DNA from: an uncultured Porphyromonadaceae bacterium
Lineage (GTDB): Bacteria > Bacteroidota > Bacteroidia > Bacteroidales > Muribaculaceae
DNA length: 64,000 nucleotides
NCBI GenBank assembly: GCA_902495245.1
Contig: CABUWI010000002.1
Coordinates: forward strand, 290,834 to 354,833
Direction: 5' to 3'
Positions 50,959 to 60,658 of this stretch are shown in pieces (the first letter of the stretch is position 1; each line of letters begins with the position of its first letter). Under the pieces are notes generated by a model that did no database searches, was not told the DNA's origin, and saw only the letters and a list, made by a program, of their open reading frames with translations. The translations under genes were made by a program, and so were the position numbers.

Positions 50959-52257
50959 TTGGATATAGAGCCTCTCAGTGCGGGTCAGATTGTGGCCTTG
51001 ATTGTGGCCGTCGGTTGCCTGATAGTGTCCGGATTCGTTTCGGGCAGCGAGATTGCGTTCTTTTCGCTGACGCGCGGCGACCTCGACGAAGCCGACAGCG
51101 ACGGCGGCGCCGAGCGCAACGCCGGCGTGAGGCGCCTGCTCGGACAGCCCGAGCGGCTGCTGGCAACCATCTTGATTGCCAACAACATGGTCAACATAGC
51201 CATAGTCGTGCTGACCAACTACGGCCTCGGCCCCGTGTTCAAGGGCATGCCCGCCGTCTGGAGTTTCGTGCTGCAGACGGTGTTGCTGACATTTCTGATT
51301 CTGCTTTTCGGCGAAATCGCGCCCAAACTGTGCGCTCAGACCTTCCCGCTGAAGTGGGCGCGCGCCACGGCCGGCATCTGGCACACGATTGTGGCGCTGC
51401 TGCGCCCGTTTTCGGCGCTGTTGGTGAGGTCGTCGGCCATAGTTCACCGCGTGGTCGAAAAAAAGCCGCAGAACATCTCGGCCGACGAGCTGAGCCACGC
51501 CCTGGAGCTGACCGATGTCGACCAGCGCGACGACGCCACCCTGCTGCAGGAGATTCTGCGCTTCGGCGACACGACGGCGGCCGAGGTCATGACCCCGCGC
51601 GTCGACATCACGGCCATCAACATCGACTCGACCTTCGACGAAGTCATGGCGGTGGTGCTTGACAGCGGATATGCGCGCATACCCGTGTTTGAAGAGACGC
51701 AAGACAACATCAAGGGCGTGCTCTATGCCCGCGACCTGCTGCCCTATGTCGAGCAGCGTGCCGAGTCATTCCGCTGGCAGAGCCTGCTGCGCGAGGCATA
51801 TTTCGTGCCCGAGGCGCGCATGATCGACGACCTGCTCGAAGACTTTCGCCGCCGCAAGGTGCACATGGCCATCGTGGTCGACGAGTTCGGCGGCACGCAG
51901 GGCATCGTTACGCTTGAAGACGTGCTCGAAGAGATTGTAGGCGACATCGACGACGAATATGACGAAGACGAGAAGACCTACAAGAAACTGCCCGATGACA
52001 CCTACATCTTCGAAGGCAAAACCCTGCTCAACGACTTTTTCAGAATAACCGGTCAGGAAGACGAGGCCGAAGAACTGTATGGCCCCGTAATGGAAGACTG
52101 CGAGACCCTGGCGGGCATGCTGCTGGCAATCAAGGGCGACTTTCCGCGCGAAAAGGAAAGCCTGGTCTACGGCCGCTGCCGCTTCCTGATTCTTGAAATT
52201 GCCAATCACCGTATCGTCAACGTGCGCGTCAAGGTGATGCCCGAACTGCAGCAATGA
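50959..52257 (+). CDS. gldE: GldE-like CNNM/CBS/CorC membrane protein
   Basis: The 432-residue protein has a CNNM transmembrane domain (about residues 8-170; SGFVSGSEIAFFSLTRGDLD, LLATILIANNMVNIAIVVL). A CBS pair follows (EVMTPRVDITAINIDSTFDE, MAIVVDEFGGTQGIVTLEDV) and a CorC/HlyC C-terminal domain (YIFEGKTLLNDFFRITG). These proteins act in ion transport. In Bacteroidota the copy next to gldD is named GldE and is linked to gliding/type IX secretion. The start is TTG at 50959. The gene overlaps gldD by 4 bp (ATGA). Confidence 0.85.
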   Translation: MDIEPLSAGQIVALIVAVGCLIVSGFVSGSEIAFFSLTRGDLDEADSDGGAERNAGVRRLLGQPERLLATILIANNMVNIAIVVLTNYGLGPVFKGMPAVWSFVLQTVLLTFLILLFGEIAPKLCAQTFPLKWARATAGIWHTIVALLRPFSALLVRSSAIVHRVVEKKPQNISADELSHALELTDVDQRDDATLLQEILRFGDTTAAEVMTPRVDITAINIDSTFDEVMAVVLDSGYARIPVFEETQDNIKGVLYARDLLPYVEQRAESFRWQSLLREAYFVPEARMIDDLLEDFRRRKVHMAIVVDEFGGTQGIVTLEDVLEEIVGDIDDEYDEDEKTYKKLPDDTYIFEGKTLLNDFFRITGQEDEAEELYGPVMEDCETLAGMLLAIKGDFPREKESLVYGRCRFLILEIANHRIVNVRVKVMPELQQ

Positions 52258-52808
52258 AACCCCTCGGGCTGCTCATAACGGTTGCCGGTGTCCTGGCATG
52301 CGGCTGTGGCGAGGAAAGCCCCGCGCCCGTGCCGCGCGAGCATGCCTATCCGCGCGTCGGGCTATATCCGGCGGTCTATCGCAACGTGGCCGTCGGTCAG
52401 GCAATTGACTCGCTGGCCGTCAACGCATCGGCCCGGTTCCGTGCCGTCGACGGCAAGCCGGGGTGGTTCGACATCGTCTATCCGGATTATGGCATCACCG
52501 TGAACTGCACCCTGACGCAACTCGCCGGCGCCGACGACACCTCCGAGCACCTTGCCAACCGCCTGGAGCGCATGGCGCGCAACGTCGAAGGGCAGACGGT
52601 CGAGGCAGTCGAGACCGGCCGCGCCACGGTTTTAATTGCGCGCCGGGCGCTGCGCACCCCCGTGCAGTTTCTGGCCACCGACTCGGCGCGATGGCTTCTC
52701 TCGGGCGTCGCCGTGGGCGACTTCCCGACGGCCACCGACCCCGACTCGGTGGCGCCGATTGTCGATGCCGTGGCCGACGACATAATCCATATGCTCAGAC
52801 AGCTATGA
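52254..52808 (+). CDS. gldD: Gliding-motility lipoprotein GldD
   Basis: The 184-residue lipoprotein (signal LLITVAGVLACGC, Cys16 or Cys18) fits GldD in length and layout. The mature start has PREHAYPRVGLYP, the middle has YPDYGITVNCTLTQL and a helix, and the end has TPVQFLATDSARWLLSGVAV followed by DSVAPIVDAVADDIIHMLRQ. GldD is needed for gliding in Flavobacterium; its molecular role is not established. It is placed between gldE and the phosphopantetheinyl transferase gene, with ATGA overlaps on both sides, a conserved order in the phylum. Confidence 0.82.
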   Translation: MKPLGLLITVAGVLACGCGEESPAPVPREHAYPRVGLYPAVYRNVAVGQAIDSLAVNASARFRAVDGKPGWFDIVYPDYGITVNCTLTQLAGADDTSEHLANRLERMARNVEGQTVEAVETGRATVLIARRALRTPVQFLATDSARWLLSGVAVGDFPTATDPDSVAPIVDAVADDIIHMLRQL

Positions 52809-53269
52809 ACGTTTACGTTACCAAAGGCGGGCGTGAGGCCGTGCCCGCGCTCATCGCCGAAAAGCTCGGCCCGGAGGTGAGGGTGGTCCACGACCCCGAC
52901 GGCGCCCCGCAGCTCGTGGGCTCGCCCCTGAGCATCTCCATCAGCCATTCGCGCCGGTTCGCCGCGATTGCCGTTAGCGACGGCGCCACGCGCATCGGCG
53001 TAGACATCGAAGAACCGCGCATTGAACAGATGCGCCGCGTCATGTCCAAGTTCATCAGCGACGCCGAGACCCCGCTGTGGGCCGACCGGCTGCCGGCGGC
53101 GTGGACCTGCAAGGAGGCCGTGTTCAAGGCGGCGGGGGTGCCCACCATCGGACTGGCGTCAATCGACCTGTCGACGCCCGGCGAGGCCCGGATTCCCGAC
53201 GGGCGCCGCTTCAGGCTGCAAACCGTCGAGACCGACGAATATACCCTTTCAACCGCATTGCCCTTATGA
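52805..53269 (+). CDS. 4'-phosphopantetheinyl transferase
   Basis: This enzyme moves 4'-phosphopantetheine from coenzyme A to a serine of carrier proteins. The 154-residue protein shows LSISISHSRRFAAIAVSD, the metal-binding GVDIE and AAWTCKEAVFKAAG, which match the Sfp/AcpS superfamily signature (GVDIE plus W-x-x-KEA-x-x-K). It is shorter than typical Sfp (about 220). I chose ATG 52805 because it overlaps the gldD stop (ATGA); the frame remains open upstream inside gldD without family similarity. Confidence 0.88.
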   Translation: MNVYVTKGGREAVPALIAEKLGPEVRVVHDPDGAPQLVGSPLSISISHSRRFAAIAVSDGATRIGVDIEEPRIEQMRRVMSKFISDAETPLWADRLPAAWTCKEAVFKAAGVPTIGLASIDLSTPGEARIPDGRRFRLQTVETDEYTLSTALPL

Positions 53270-54078
53270 TTGCCGACTCGCTGAAATCGCTGCTCAAACT
53301 GGCGCTTCACCCCCGCCGCGCCGCAATCAAGGCCGAACCGCGACCGCGACCGCTGATTATCCTTGGCAACGGCCCGAGCCTGAACGACACCATGGCCGAC
53401 CACGCCGCCGCCCTGCGCGCCAACCCGCTCATGGCCGTGAACTTCTTTGCCAACTCGCCGGTGTTCAGCGAGCTGAAGCCCGAATTCTACGTGCTGGCCG
53501 ACCCCCACTTCTTCGACTCGGCGGCCGACCCCAACGTGAGCCGGCTGCTCGAAGCGCTCGAAGCCGTTGACTGGCCGATGACGCTGTTCGTGCCGTTCGG
53601 CGCCCGCTGCTCGATTAAGAACGGCATAGTCGCCGTGAAGCGCTACCCGATGACGGCCATCGAAGGCGCCCCCGCCCTCGAACGCGCGGCCTACTCGCTG
53701 CGCCTGGGCATGCCGCGGCCGCGCAACGTGCTGATTCCGGCCATCATGGTCGGCGCATGGCTCGGCTTCGGCGAAATCTACATTGTCGGCGCTGACCACA
53801 CGTGGCCGCGCACCGTGTCGGTCAACGAGCGCAACGAAGTTGTCAGCGTGCAGCCCCACTTCTACAAAGAAGACGAACGCGAACTCGACCGCATTCGCGT
53901 AACCTATCTCGGCGTGCGCCTCCACGAACTGCTTGACAGCTGGCGCATTGCCTTCGGCTCATACCACCGCATACGCCGCTGGGCCGACGGCCGCGGCCTG
54001 AAAATCTTCAACGCCACCACCCCCGAAAGCTTCATCGACGCCTTCGAGCGCCGCCCCCTGCCCCATGAACGAGATTGA
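53266..54078 (+). CDS. DUF115-like protein (surface glycan-related family)
   Basis: The 270-residue protein has a Rossmann-like start (RPLIILGNGPSLNDTM). FYVLADPHFFDS, VLIPAIMVGAWLGFGEIYIV and GADHTWPRTVSVNERNEV follow. The G-N-G-P-S-L motif and the later G-A-D-H are typical of the DUF115/MptE-like group. That group is often found in surface polysaccharide loci, and some members handle pterins or sugar-nucleotide substrates. I do not assign a reaction. ATG 53266 overlaps the stop of the preceding gene (ATGA). The frame extends upstream to 53077 but that part is a shadow of the transferase gene. Confidence 0.7.
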   Translation: MIADSLKSLLKLALHPRRAAIKAEPRPRPLIILGNGPSLNDTMADHAAALRANPLMAVNFFANSPVFSELKPEFYVLADPHFFDSAADPNVSRLLEALEAVDWPMTLFVPFGARCSIKNGIVAVKRYPMTAIEGAPALERAAYSLRLGMPRPRNVLIPAIMVGAWLGFGEIYIVGADHTWPRTVSVNERNEVVSVQPHFYKEDERELDRIRVTYLGVRLHELLDSWRIAFGSYHRIRRWADGRGLKIFNATTPESFIDAFERRPLPHERD

Positions 54079-54301
54079 ACAGCAGATTGGCCGCCTGGAC
54101 GCGCTGATTGCCGCCGACCCGGCCGACGCAGACGCCATTTATCGCCGCGGCGCCCTGCACTGGAAGCTGGGCCACACCGCTGCGGCACTGACCGACTTCA
54201 ACCGGGCCGCCGACCTCGACCCCGCCGGCCCGGCACCCGCCGCCGCCCGCACCCTCAACCAGATTCTCGCCTTCTCCAATCCCGACCTCTACAACCCCTG
54301 A
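54065..54301 (+). CDS. Small tetratricopeptide-repeat protein
   Basis: The 78-residue soluble protein consists of about two tetratricopeptide helices pairs: LDALIAADPADADAIYRRGA and LHWKLGHTAAALTDFNRAAD. It has no signal peptide. It overlaps the preceding gene by 14 bp and ends the gldE-gldD gene run. Such short TPR proteins often bind a neighbour in the operon; the partner is not known here. Confidence 0.75.
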   Translation: MNEIEQQIGRLDALIAADPADADAIYRRGALHWKLGHTAAALTDFNRAADLDPAGPAPAAARTLNQILAFSNPDLYNP

Positions 54302-54318
54302 TCGGAGACGACATTCCG

Positions 54319-54355
54319 AAATTATGCAAATCAAATTATGCGATTTGCATAATTT
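54319..54355. terminator. Perfect 14-bp inverted repeat after the gldE-gldD run
   Basis: AAATTATGCAAATC (54319-54332) and its exact complement (54342-54355) flank a 9-nt loop that repeats AAATTATGC. It ends with TAATTTTC, so it may stop the upstream transcript. The AT-rich stem could also be an operator for pckA. Confidence 0.55.
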
Positions 54356-54408
54356 TCACACCTGAAATTTGAATTTAATAGACTTTAAGGAAATTTTTCT
54401 TTAATTGG

Positions 54409-54440
54409 TTTTGACAGTGAAAAAATTTGTTGTACCTTTG
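54409..54440 (+). promoter_or_regulatory. Promoter of pckA
   Basis: TTTTG (54409-54413), 19 nt, TACCTTTG (54433-54440). The pckA ATG follows 53 nt later. Confidence 0.75.
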
Positions 54441-54493
54441 CACTCGATAAACAAGGTAAAAACTAACAAAAACCTCAATAACAAATTCAAGCT

Positions 54494-56095
<1,602 letters not shown>

Positions 56096-56125
56096 TAGCG
56101 GACCCCTACAACCGAAACTCCTTCA

Positions 56126-56168
56126 CCGCCCGGACGACCCCGCGTCGCCCGGGCGGTTCCCGTTTTTT
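56126..56168 (+). terminator. Terminator of pckA
   Basis: CCGCCCGG (56126-56133) pairs with CCGGGCGG (56149-56156), with an inner CGAC/GTCG stem, and a run of six T at 56163-56168. It lies 31 nt after the pckA stop. Confidence 0.8.
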
Positions 56169-56172
56169 ACGC

Positions 56173-56205
56173 ATCATCGACGCACCGGGCATGCGCGTCG
56201 ATGAT
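56173..56205. repeat. Perfect 11-bp inverted repeat
   Basis: ATCATCGACGC (56173-56183) and GCGTCGATGAT (56195-56205) with an 11-nt loop lie right after the pckA terminator. It opens the repeat-rich, gene-free stretch 56169-56545. Confidence 0.8.
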
Positions 56206-56231
56206 TGTCAAGCCCATCGCATAAATTTCAG

Positions 56232-56339
56232 AAATTCTGTAGGGACGCACGGCTCGTGCGTCCGCTTTGCGGAGCGCATAAAATACTGCACTTTTGGCCG
56301 TTATCGCGGACGCACGGGCCGTGCGTCCCTACAGAATTT
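56232..56339. repeat. 108-bp element with 33-bp inverted ends
   Basis: The left arm (56232-56264) and right arm (56307-56339) are complementary at 32 of 33 positions. Each arm also folds alone (GGACGCAC...GTGCGTCC). The arms enclose a 42-bp core with no ORF. The size and ends suggest a MITE-like or paired REP element. Confidence 0.85.
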
Positions 56340-56378
56340 ACGAAACCAGTATTTTGCACCACACTCTTAAGTTAATAG

Positions 56379-56453
56379 CATTAGGACATGCCTTTGGCAT
56401 GTTTCCGTAACACACTGACGCTCAGCAACGTGCCGAAGGCACGTCCCTACGGG
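56379..56453. repeat. REP-like two-hairpin repeat, second copy
   Basis: This copy has the hairpins ACATGCC-TTT-GGCATGT and ACGTGCC-GAA-GGCACGT joined by a spacer that shares GCTCAGCAACGTGCC with the copy at 21130-21203. A further shared block (ACCTTATTTGAACCGCATTG) follows at 56487-56506. The left outer end differs from copy one. No gene lies here. Confidence 0.8.
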
Positions 56454-56545
56454 TTATCCGCATACGCATTTTGCAACACCCTCATAACCTTATTTGAACC
56501 GCATTGCACGAGCCGTGCGGGCCAAAACGTGCGGCCGTTGCGAAA

Positions 56546-57919
56546 TTACCGAAGGAGCTTGACGGTGCGGTTGCCGATGCGCTGAATGTAGATGCCGCGG
56601 GCCCGTGTGGTCCTGACCTCGCGCCCCGAGAGGTCGAACAGTCGGCCGGGCTGAGCAGCTTCTTCGACATAGTTTGCCGGCAGACCGGACGACGGGCCCA
56701 CGAAATCGTCTGACGTTACCCAGCCGTTAAACCACTCCATATTGCCTTTGAGCAGCCGGGCGGCAGTGCGGGCGCCCGAACGGGCGTCGTTGCTTTTGGT
56801 GTTCCAGCATTCGGCGTCATGGCGGGCAGCGGCGGCTATCAGATTTCCAAGGCGCTCCGCTTCCGCGTCAATCCACTCTGTATCCTCAGCATAGAAGTCC
56901 GCCCAGACGCTGCGCACTGCCTTGCGAAACTCGCGCCGCTCCAAAATCTGCCTCATGAGTTTGGGCTGATTTGACGCCGGCAGGTCATTGAGAATGGAGG
57001 TGGTCGTTATCTTGTCGAGCGAATATGAAAGGTCCCACAGCGGGCCGAATGTCCACCTCACACCGTCTTCCTTGTGGAGATAGAAGCTGCCGTTGAAGGC
57101 GTCATAGTTGTGAAGAATTTCGTGCACGATGTAATAGCGGGCGCACGATTCGAGGTCAATGAAGTCGGTCCAGCGATCAGAGTCAAAATCATAGACGGCG
57201 TCAATCAGGTCGCCGAATACGGTGGTGATATAGTCGGACTGCACGCCCGAAAGTACCTCAGGCGACTTGAACGTAAGCCTGAGCTTCTTCCCGTCGGGCT
57301 GAGTGAACACATGCTGATGTTCGTCGGGATAATTGTCAATCTCGACGAGCCAGCCACGCTCGGCGGCCGCTGCATCGGCCTCCATGTCGTTCTGCCTGGT
57401 GATGTTCACGCGATTTTCGTCGACTTTGACCGACTCGGTCAGGAAATACATGCCGAGATATGCGCCGTTGAGCACCACCTCGACCGGCTGCTGGGCCGGC
57501 GTCCAGTCCAGGCCGATACGGCGCCCGAGCTCAAAGCCCAGAGGCTCGCGAAACATCGTGGCGTTGCTGCCCGGATAATGCAACAGTGCGAAGTGCTTGC
57601 TCCGGGTCAGACCGGCCGGCGACGCTTTTATTGCAAGCTTCAGTTTATACGGCTTCTTCACATTATAGAGCCATGAGGCATTGCCCCGGCCGCGAATTCC
57701 GAGCGCCACAGGTGCCTCGGCGCTTCCCAGGCCCGTCAGGTCGGGACACATAGACACGTCAAGCCACGCCGTCGCGTCGACATAGACCAGTTTCTGATCA
57801 ACGGGGGCTTCATTCAATGTGGAAATGTGCAAAACGGGAATGGTCTGCGACGGACCGGCGGCTGTTGCAACAAGCGGCAAGGAGAGCAGCGACAAGAAAA
57901 CTTTCCGGATTCTATTCAT
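56546..57919 (-). CDS. Secreted CotH-like protein with type IX sorting tail
   Basis: The 457-residue protein has a signal peptide (VFLSLLSLPLVATAAG) and the CotH kinase-like fold: ALGIRGRGNASWLYNVKKPY, then VEVVLNGAYLGMYFLTESVK, VDENRVNI, GWLVEIDNY and a helical C-terminal half. CotH proteins of spores and fungi are atypical kinases; Bacteroidota copies are secreted and poorly studied. The C-terminus RLFDLSGREVRTTRARGIYI is a type A sorting tail for type IX secretion. A 327-nt region with a candidate structured RNA separates the gene from the nearest minus-strand promoter. Confidence 0.82.
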   Translation of the reverse strand: MNRIRKVFLSLLSLPLVATAAGPSQTIPVLHISTLNEAPVDQKLVYVDATAWLDVSMCPDLTGLGSAEAPVALGIRGRGNASWLYNVKKPYKLKLAIKASPAGLTRSKHFALLHYPGSNATMFREPLGFELGRRIGLDWTPAQQPVEVVLNGAYLGMYFLTESVKVDENRVNITRQNDMEADAAAAERGWLVEIDNYPDEHQHVFTQPDGKKLRLTFKSPEVLSGVQSDYITTVFGDLIDAVYDFDSDRWTDFIDLESCARYYIVHEILHNYDAFNGSFYLHKEDGVRWTFGPLWDLSYSLDKITTTSILNDLPASNQPKLMRQILERREFRKAVRSVWADFYAEDTEWIDAEAERLGNLIAAAARHDAECWNTKSNDARSGARTAARLLKGNMEWFNGWVTSDDFVGPSSGLPANYVEEAAQPGRLFDLSGREVRTTRARGIYIQRIGNRTVKLLR

Positions 57920-57965
57920 GTGAAAAATGACAGTTATTTCTGCGGGCCCTCCTTCGCATGAAAAA

Positions 57966-58240
57966 CTAAAAAAAACGAAAAGCGCGAGGACCGGTACCGT
58001 TGCCCGTAATGCAACCGGAGGCTTCTCGCATTGCCTGTTGTAGCATCACGGACAACGACGCAGAAGCCTCACGCATACTATGCACACACGCCCTGCCGAA
58101 GCCTCTGCAAGACTCCGGCACGACAAGGTATAGCATACCCGTTCAGGCATCTACCGTCGCTGCTGTTTTGACTACAACGTTAATTTTGCGAGAATTCCCG
58201 GTTGTCAAAAAGAGCGTAAGTAAACGCTTTCCAATATTTG
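57966..58240 (-). ncRNA. Candidate structured non-coding RNA
   Basis: On the minus strand a good promoter (58245-58274) is followed by about 270 nt without a convincing ORF, ending in a T8 tract (57968-57975). The 5' GGAAAGCG near 58228 can pair with CGCTTTTC just before the T-tract. A 9-bp stem (GAGGCTTCT/AGAAGCCTC) encloses a GTTGT/ACAAC hairpin. Small hairpins (GGTAT-GCT-ATACC, GCAT-AGT-ATGC) lie between. The closed-end layout recalls a 6S-type RNA but no family is confirmed. It could also be the leader of the CotH-like gene. Confidence 0.45.
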
Positions 58241-58244
58241 AGCG

Positions 58245-58274
58245 CAAAGTTAAGAATTTTTACTTATTCTGCAA
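58245..58274 (-). promoter_or_regulatory. Minus-strand promoter upstream of the candidate RNA
   Basis: TTG (58272-58274), 19 nt, TAACTTTG (58245-58252) on the minus strand. The next minus-strand gene starts 326 nt away, which supports an intervening RNA. Confidence 0.65.
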
Positions 58275-58372
58275 TCGGTTTGAGGCCAAATAGTCGGGCG
58301 CGAGAGCAAGGGAGGGGACAGGTGTTTAACTTATTTTAACGCCGATTGACGGCCAAGTTAAGGATTTTTTTG

Positions 58373-58380
58373 TAATTTTG
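58373..58380 (+). promoter_or_regulatory. Promoter -7 box of the fimbrial locus
   Basis: TAATTTTG lies 67 nt before the DUF3575 gene start. The nearest TTG (58346-58348) is 24 nt upstream, a bit far. Confidence 0.5.
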
Positions 58381-58447
58381 CAGCTGAATCACGATTTCAC
58401 GATACCTACCTAAGTCAACTATTTTTTAAGTTCCGCCTTAAGAAACA

Positions 58448-59638
58448 ATGGGAATTCAGGTCAAATTATTTCGTAATTTACTGCTTTCCAAAGGTTGCCT
58501 GACAGGGATTTTGATGCTCGCGGCAACCGTTCTTATGCCTAAGTCAGCAGTCGCCTCAACGGCGGCGGCCGATTCGGTCATGCGGTTTACTGAAAAAATT
58601 TATTTCAAGAAATCTTCGGCCGAGATAGACTCGACATTCGGCGGCAATTCCGCCGCGCTTGAGCGCATAGGGAGCTTCACGGCCGGAGCGGACACGCTTT
58701 CGGGTCTGCACATCGAGGTGTGCGGCTCGGCGTCGCCCGAAGGCACGCGCGAGTTCAACCGCCGCCTGGCCCGCCACAGGGCCGACGCAATGCTGGCGCT
58801 TCTGAAGCCGACTCTCAACGTGGCCGCTGTGAGCGACACCGTTGTGAACGCCGCCGGCAATGATGCCGCCGGCTGGCCGTCGTTGCGCTTCGCGTCGCTG
58901 ACGGCGTCATGGCCCCTGCCCTATACGACACAAATCACTGATTCCAAGCAAATTGGGGGGGTAAGTACCACCCCGGCCGACAGCATCGTTCAAGCTGTCG
59001 AGGCGCCGACAGTGCCGACACCCGTTGCGGCGACGTCTGCACCTCAGATTGAGGTCCCAGCGGCGCGAAGCCGCGGCGCCGTGCGCTTTTTCGTTTCGAC
59101 CAACATGCTCTATGACGCCGCGCTGACGCCGAACATCGGCGCGGGCATATGTTTTGCCGACCGCTTCACCGTCTATGCCGACTGGATGTATGCGTGGTGG
59201 AACAACCGCCCCGACCGCTTCTACTGGCGCGTCTACGGCGGCGACCTCGAGCTGCGCTGGCAGTTTGGCCGCGGGCGCAGCCTCAACCCGCTGTCGGGCC
59301 ATCGCGTCGGAGTGTATGCCTCAATCGTTACCTACGACTTTCAGTTCGGCCGCAGCCACACCGGAGTCATGGGCGACAAGTTCAACTATGCCGTCGGCCT
59401 GAGCTACGGCTACAGCCTGCCGCTGACGCGCAGGCTAAGCCTCGACTTCAGCCTCGGAGTGGGCTACATGTGGGGCCACTACATGAAGCAGCACCTCATC
59501 GACACTCACGACGTCTGGCAGTCTACCCACGCGCGCCGCTGGTTCGGCCCGACGCGCGCCGAGGTGAGCCTCGTCTGGCTCATCGGCCGCGACAATGTCA
59601 ACTCGCCGCGCACAAAGCAGAAAGGAGGCAGCCGATGA
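58448..59638 (+). CDS. DUF3575 outer-membrane protein, fimbrial locus
   Basis: The 396-residue protein has a signal peptide (LTGILMLAATVLMPKSAVAS). An OmpA-like N-terminal part follows (HIEVCGSASPEGTREFNRRL, ARHRADAML), then a spacer. The C-terminal DUF3575 beta-barrel has NMLYDAALTPNIGAGICFAD, DWMYAWWNNRPDRFYWRVYG and FNYAVGLSYGYSLPLTRR. In Bacteroidales such genes precede DUF5119/fimbrillin genes and are thought to help fimbria assembly or anchoring. The stop overlaps the DUF5119 gene start (ATGA). Confidence 0.85.
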   Translation: MGIQVKLFRNLLLSKGCLTGILMLAATVLMPKSAVASTAAADSVMRFTEKIYFKKSSAEIDSTFGGNSAALERIGSFTAGADTLSGLHIEVCGSASPEGTREFNRRLARHRADAMLALLKPTLNVAAVSDTVVNAAGNDAAGWPSLRFASLTASWPLPYTTQITDSKQIGGVSTTPADSIVQAVEAPTVPTPVAATSAPQIEVPAARSRGAVRFFVSTNMLYDAALTPNIGAGICFADRFTVYADWMYAWWNNRPDRFYWRVYGGDLELRWQFGRGRSLNPLSGHRVGVYASIVTYDFQFGRSHTGVMGDKFNYAVGLSYGYSLPLTRRLSLDFSLGVGYMWGHYMKQHLIDTHDVWQSTHARRWFGPTRAEVSLVWLIGRDNVNSPRTKQKGGSR

Positions 59639-60597
59639 AAACGAAACATCTCGTCGCCGGCCTGCTCACGGCCGCAGCCTTGACTGCGTGCAACCACCGC
59701 GAGCTATGCTACGACCACTCCCACGGCGTCGAAATCGACATCAGCTTCGACTGGAGCATGGCGCCCGACGCCACGCCGCGCACCATGGTGGTCTATTTCT
59801 TCCCGCGCGAGGGCGGCGAGCCCCTGCGCTATGAAACCGTCAACACAACGGGCATAACCACCGTGCGCCTCACTGCCGGCAGCTATGACGCCGTGGCCTT
59901 TAACGGCGACACCGAGACCCTGCGCGAAAAGGGCAGCACGTTTGCCGACTTTGTCATCACCACCGACGACGAAGACATGCTCGCCCCCATGGGGCGCGTG
60001 GCCCCGACCGACGTGCCGCCGCGCGCCGAGGGCACTGAAGACGAGCCCGTCAAGACCGCACCCGAGACCCTCTGGGCCGCCGCGGCCGAGGGCGGCGTCA
60101 TCTTCGTTGCCGCGCGTGCAGGCCAGAGCGTCGAGTTCACCCCGGTCGAGGCCACCGACCGCTATCACATCACGTTCAACAACGTCAAGAACCTTGGCCG
60201 CGCCGCCTCCTACAGCGCCACGCTCACCTCGCTGAGCGAGCACTTCTCGCCCGGGCTGATGGACCACGGCGGTCGCCGCGTAACCGTGCCGATTGCGCTC
60301 ACGGCGCGCGACGACAACAGCCTGCACGGCGACATCGAGACCTTCGGCCACTGTCCCGGCGGCTCAGGCAACGACCACCCCGCGCGACACATTCTCACCG
60401 TCTACACCTCCGACCGAAAATATTACACATTCGACGTTACCGACCAGCTTCACAACGCCGCAAACCCTCACGAAATCAACATATCAATCGACGGCCTCGA
60501 ATTTCCCGACCCGCCGAAGCCTGACCAACCGGGAGGCATGTCGCCAACCGTCAACGACTGGGAGGAGACGATTATCTACGACCTCGACATGAACTGA
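59635..60597 (+). CDS. DUF5119 fimbrial lipoprotein
   Basis: The 320-residue lipoprotein (AALTAC, Cys19) begins with the DUF5119 signature: CNHRELCYDHSHGVEIDISF followed by DWSMAPDATPRTMVVYFFPR. A second fimbrillin-like half ends with HEINISIDGLEF. The family is related to Mfa2/FimB anchors of type V fimbriae and probably anchors or caps the fimbria. I use ATG 59635, which overlaps the DUF3575 stop, rather than the longer open frame from 59149, whose extra part is a shadow. Confidence 0.85.
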   Translation: MKTKHLVAGLLTAAALTACNHRELCYDHSHGVEIDISFDWSMAPDATPRTMVVYFFPREGGEPLRYETVNTTGITTVRLTAGSYDAVAFNGDTETLREKGSTFADFVITTDDEDMLAPMGRVAPTDVPPRAEGTEDEPVKTAPETLWAAAAEGGVIFVAARAGQSVEFTPVEATDRYHITFNNVKNLGRAASYSATLTSLSEHFSPGLMDHGGRRVTVPIALTARDDNSLHGDIETFGHCPGGSGNDHPARHILTVYTSDRKYYTFDVTDQLHNAANPHEINISIDGLEFPDPPKPDQPGGMSPTVNDWEETIIYDLDMN

Positions 60598-60658
60598 CAC
60601 AAAAAAATAATCAAATTCAATTATAATCACAACACAATCTTTTTTCACACCTACCGCT

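Noticed and set aside
52463..52804. Longer start for the phosphopantetheinyl transferase
   Set aside because: The extension lies wholly inside gldD in another frame and lacks family similarity. The ATGA overlap at 52805 is the natural start.
57920..58240. Cobalamin or other known riboswitch before the CotH-like gene
   Set aside because: I looked for known conserved cores and saw none. The closed-end stem and T-tract suggest a terminated RNA, but no family can be named.
58000..58293. Plus-strand frame of 97 codons upstream of the fimbrial locus
   Set aside because: It covers the structured minus-strand region, has a cysteine-rich odd composition, and lacks a promoter. The RNA reading explains the signals better.
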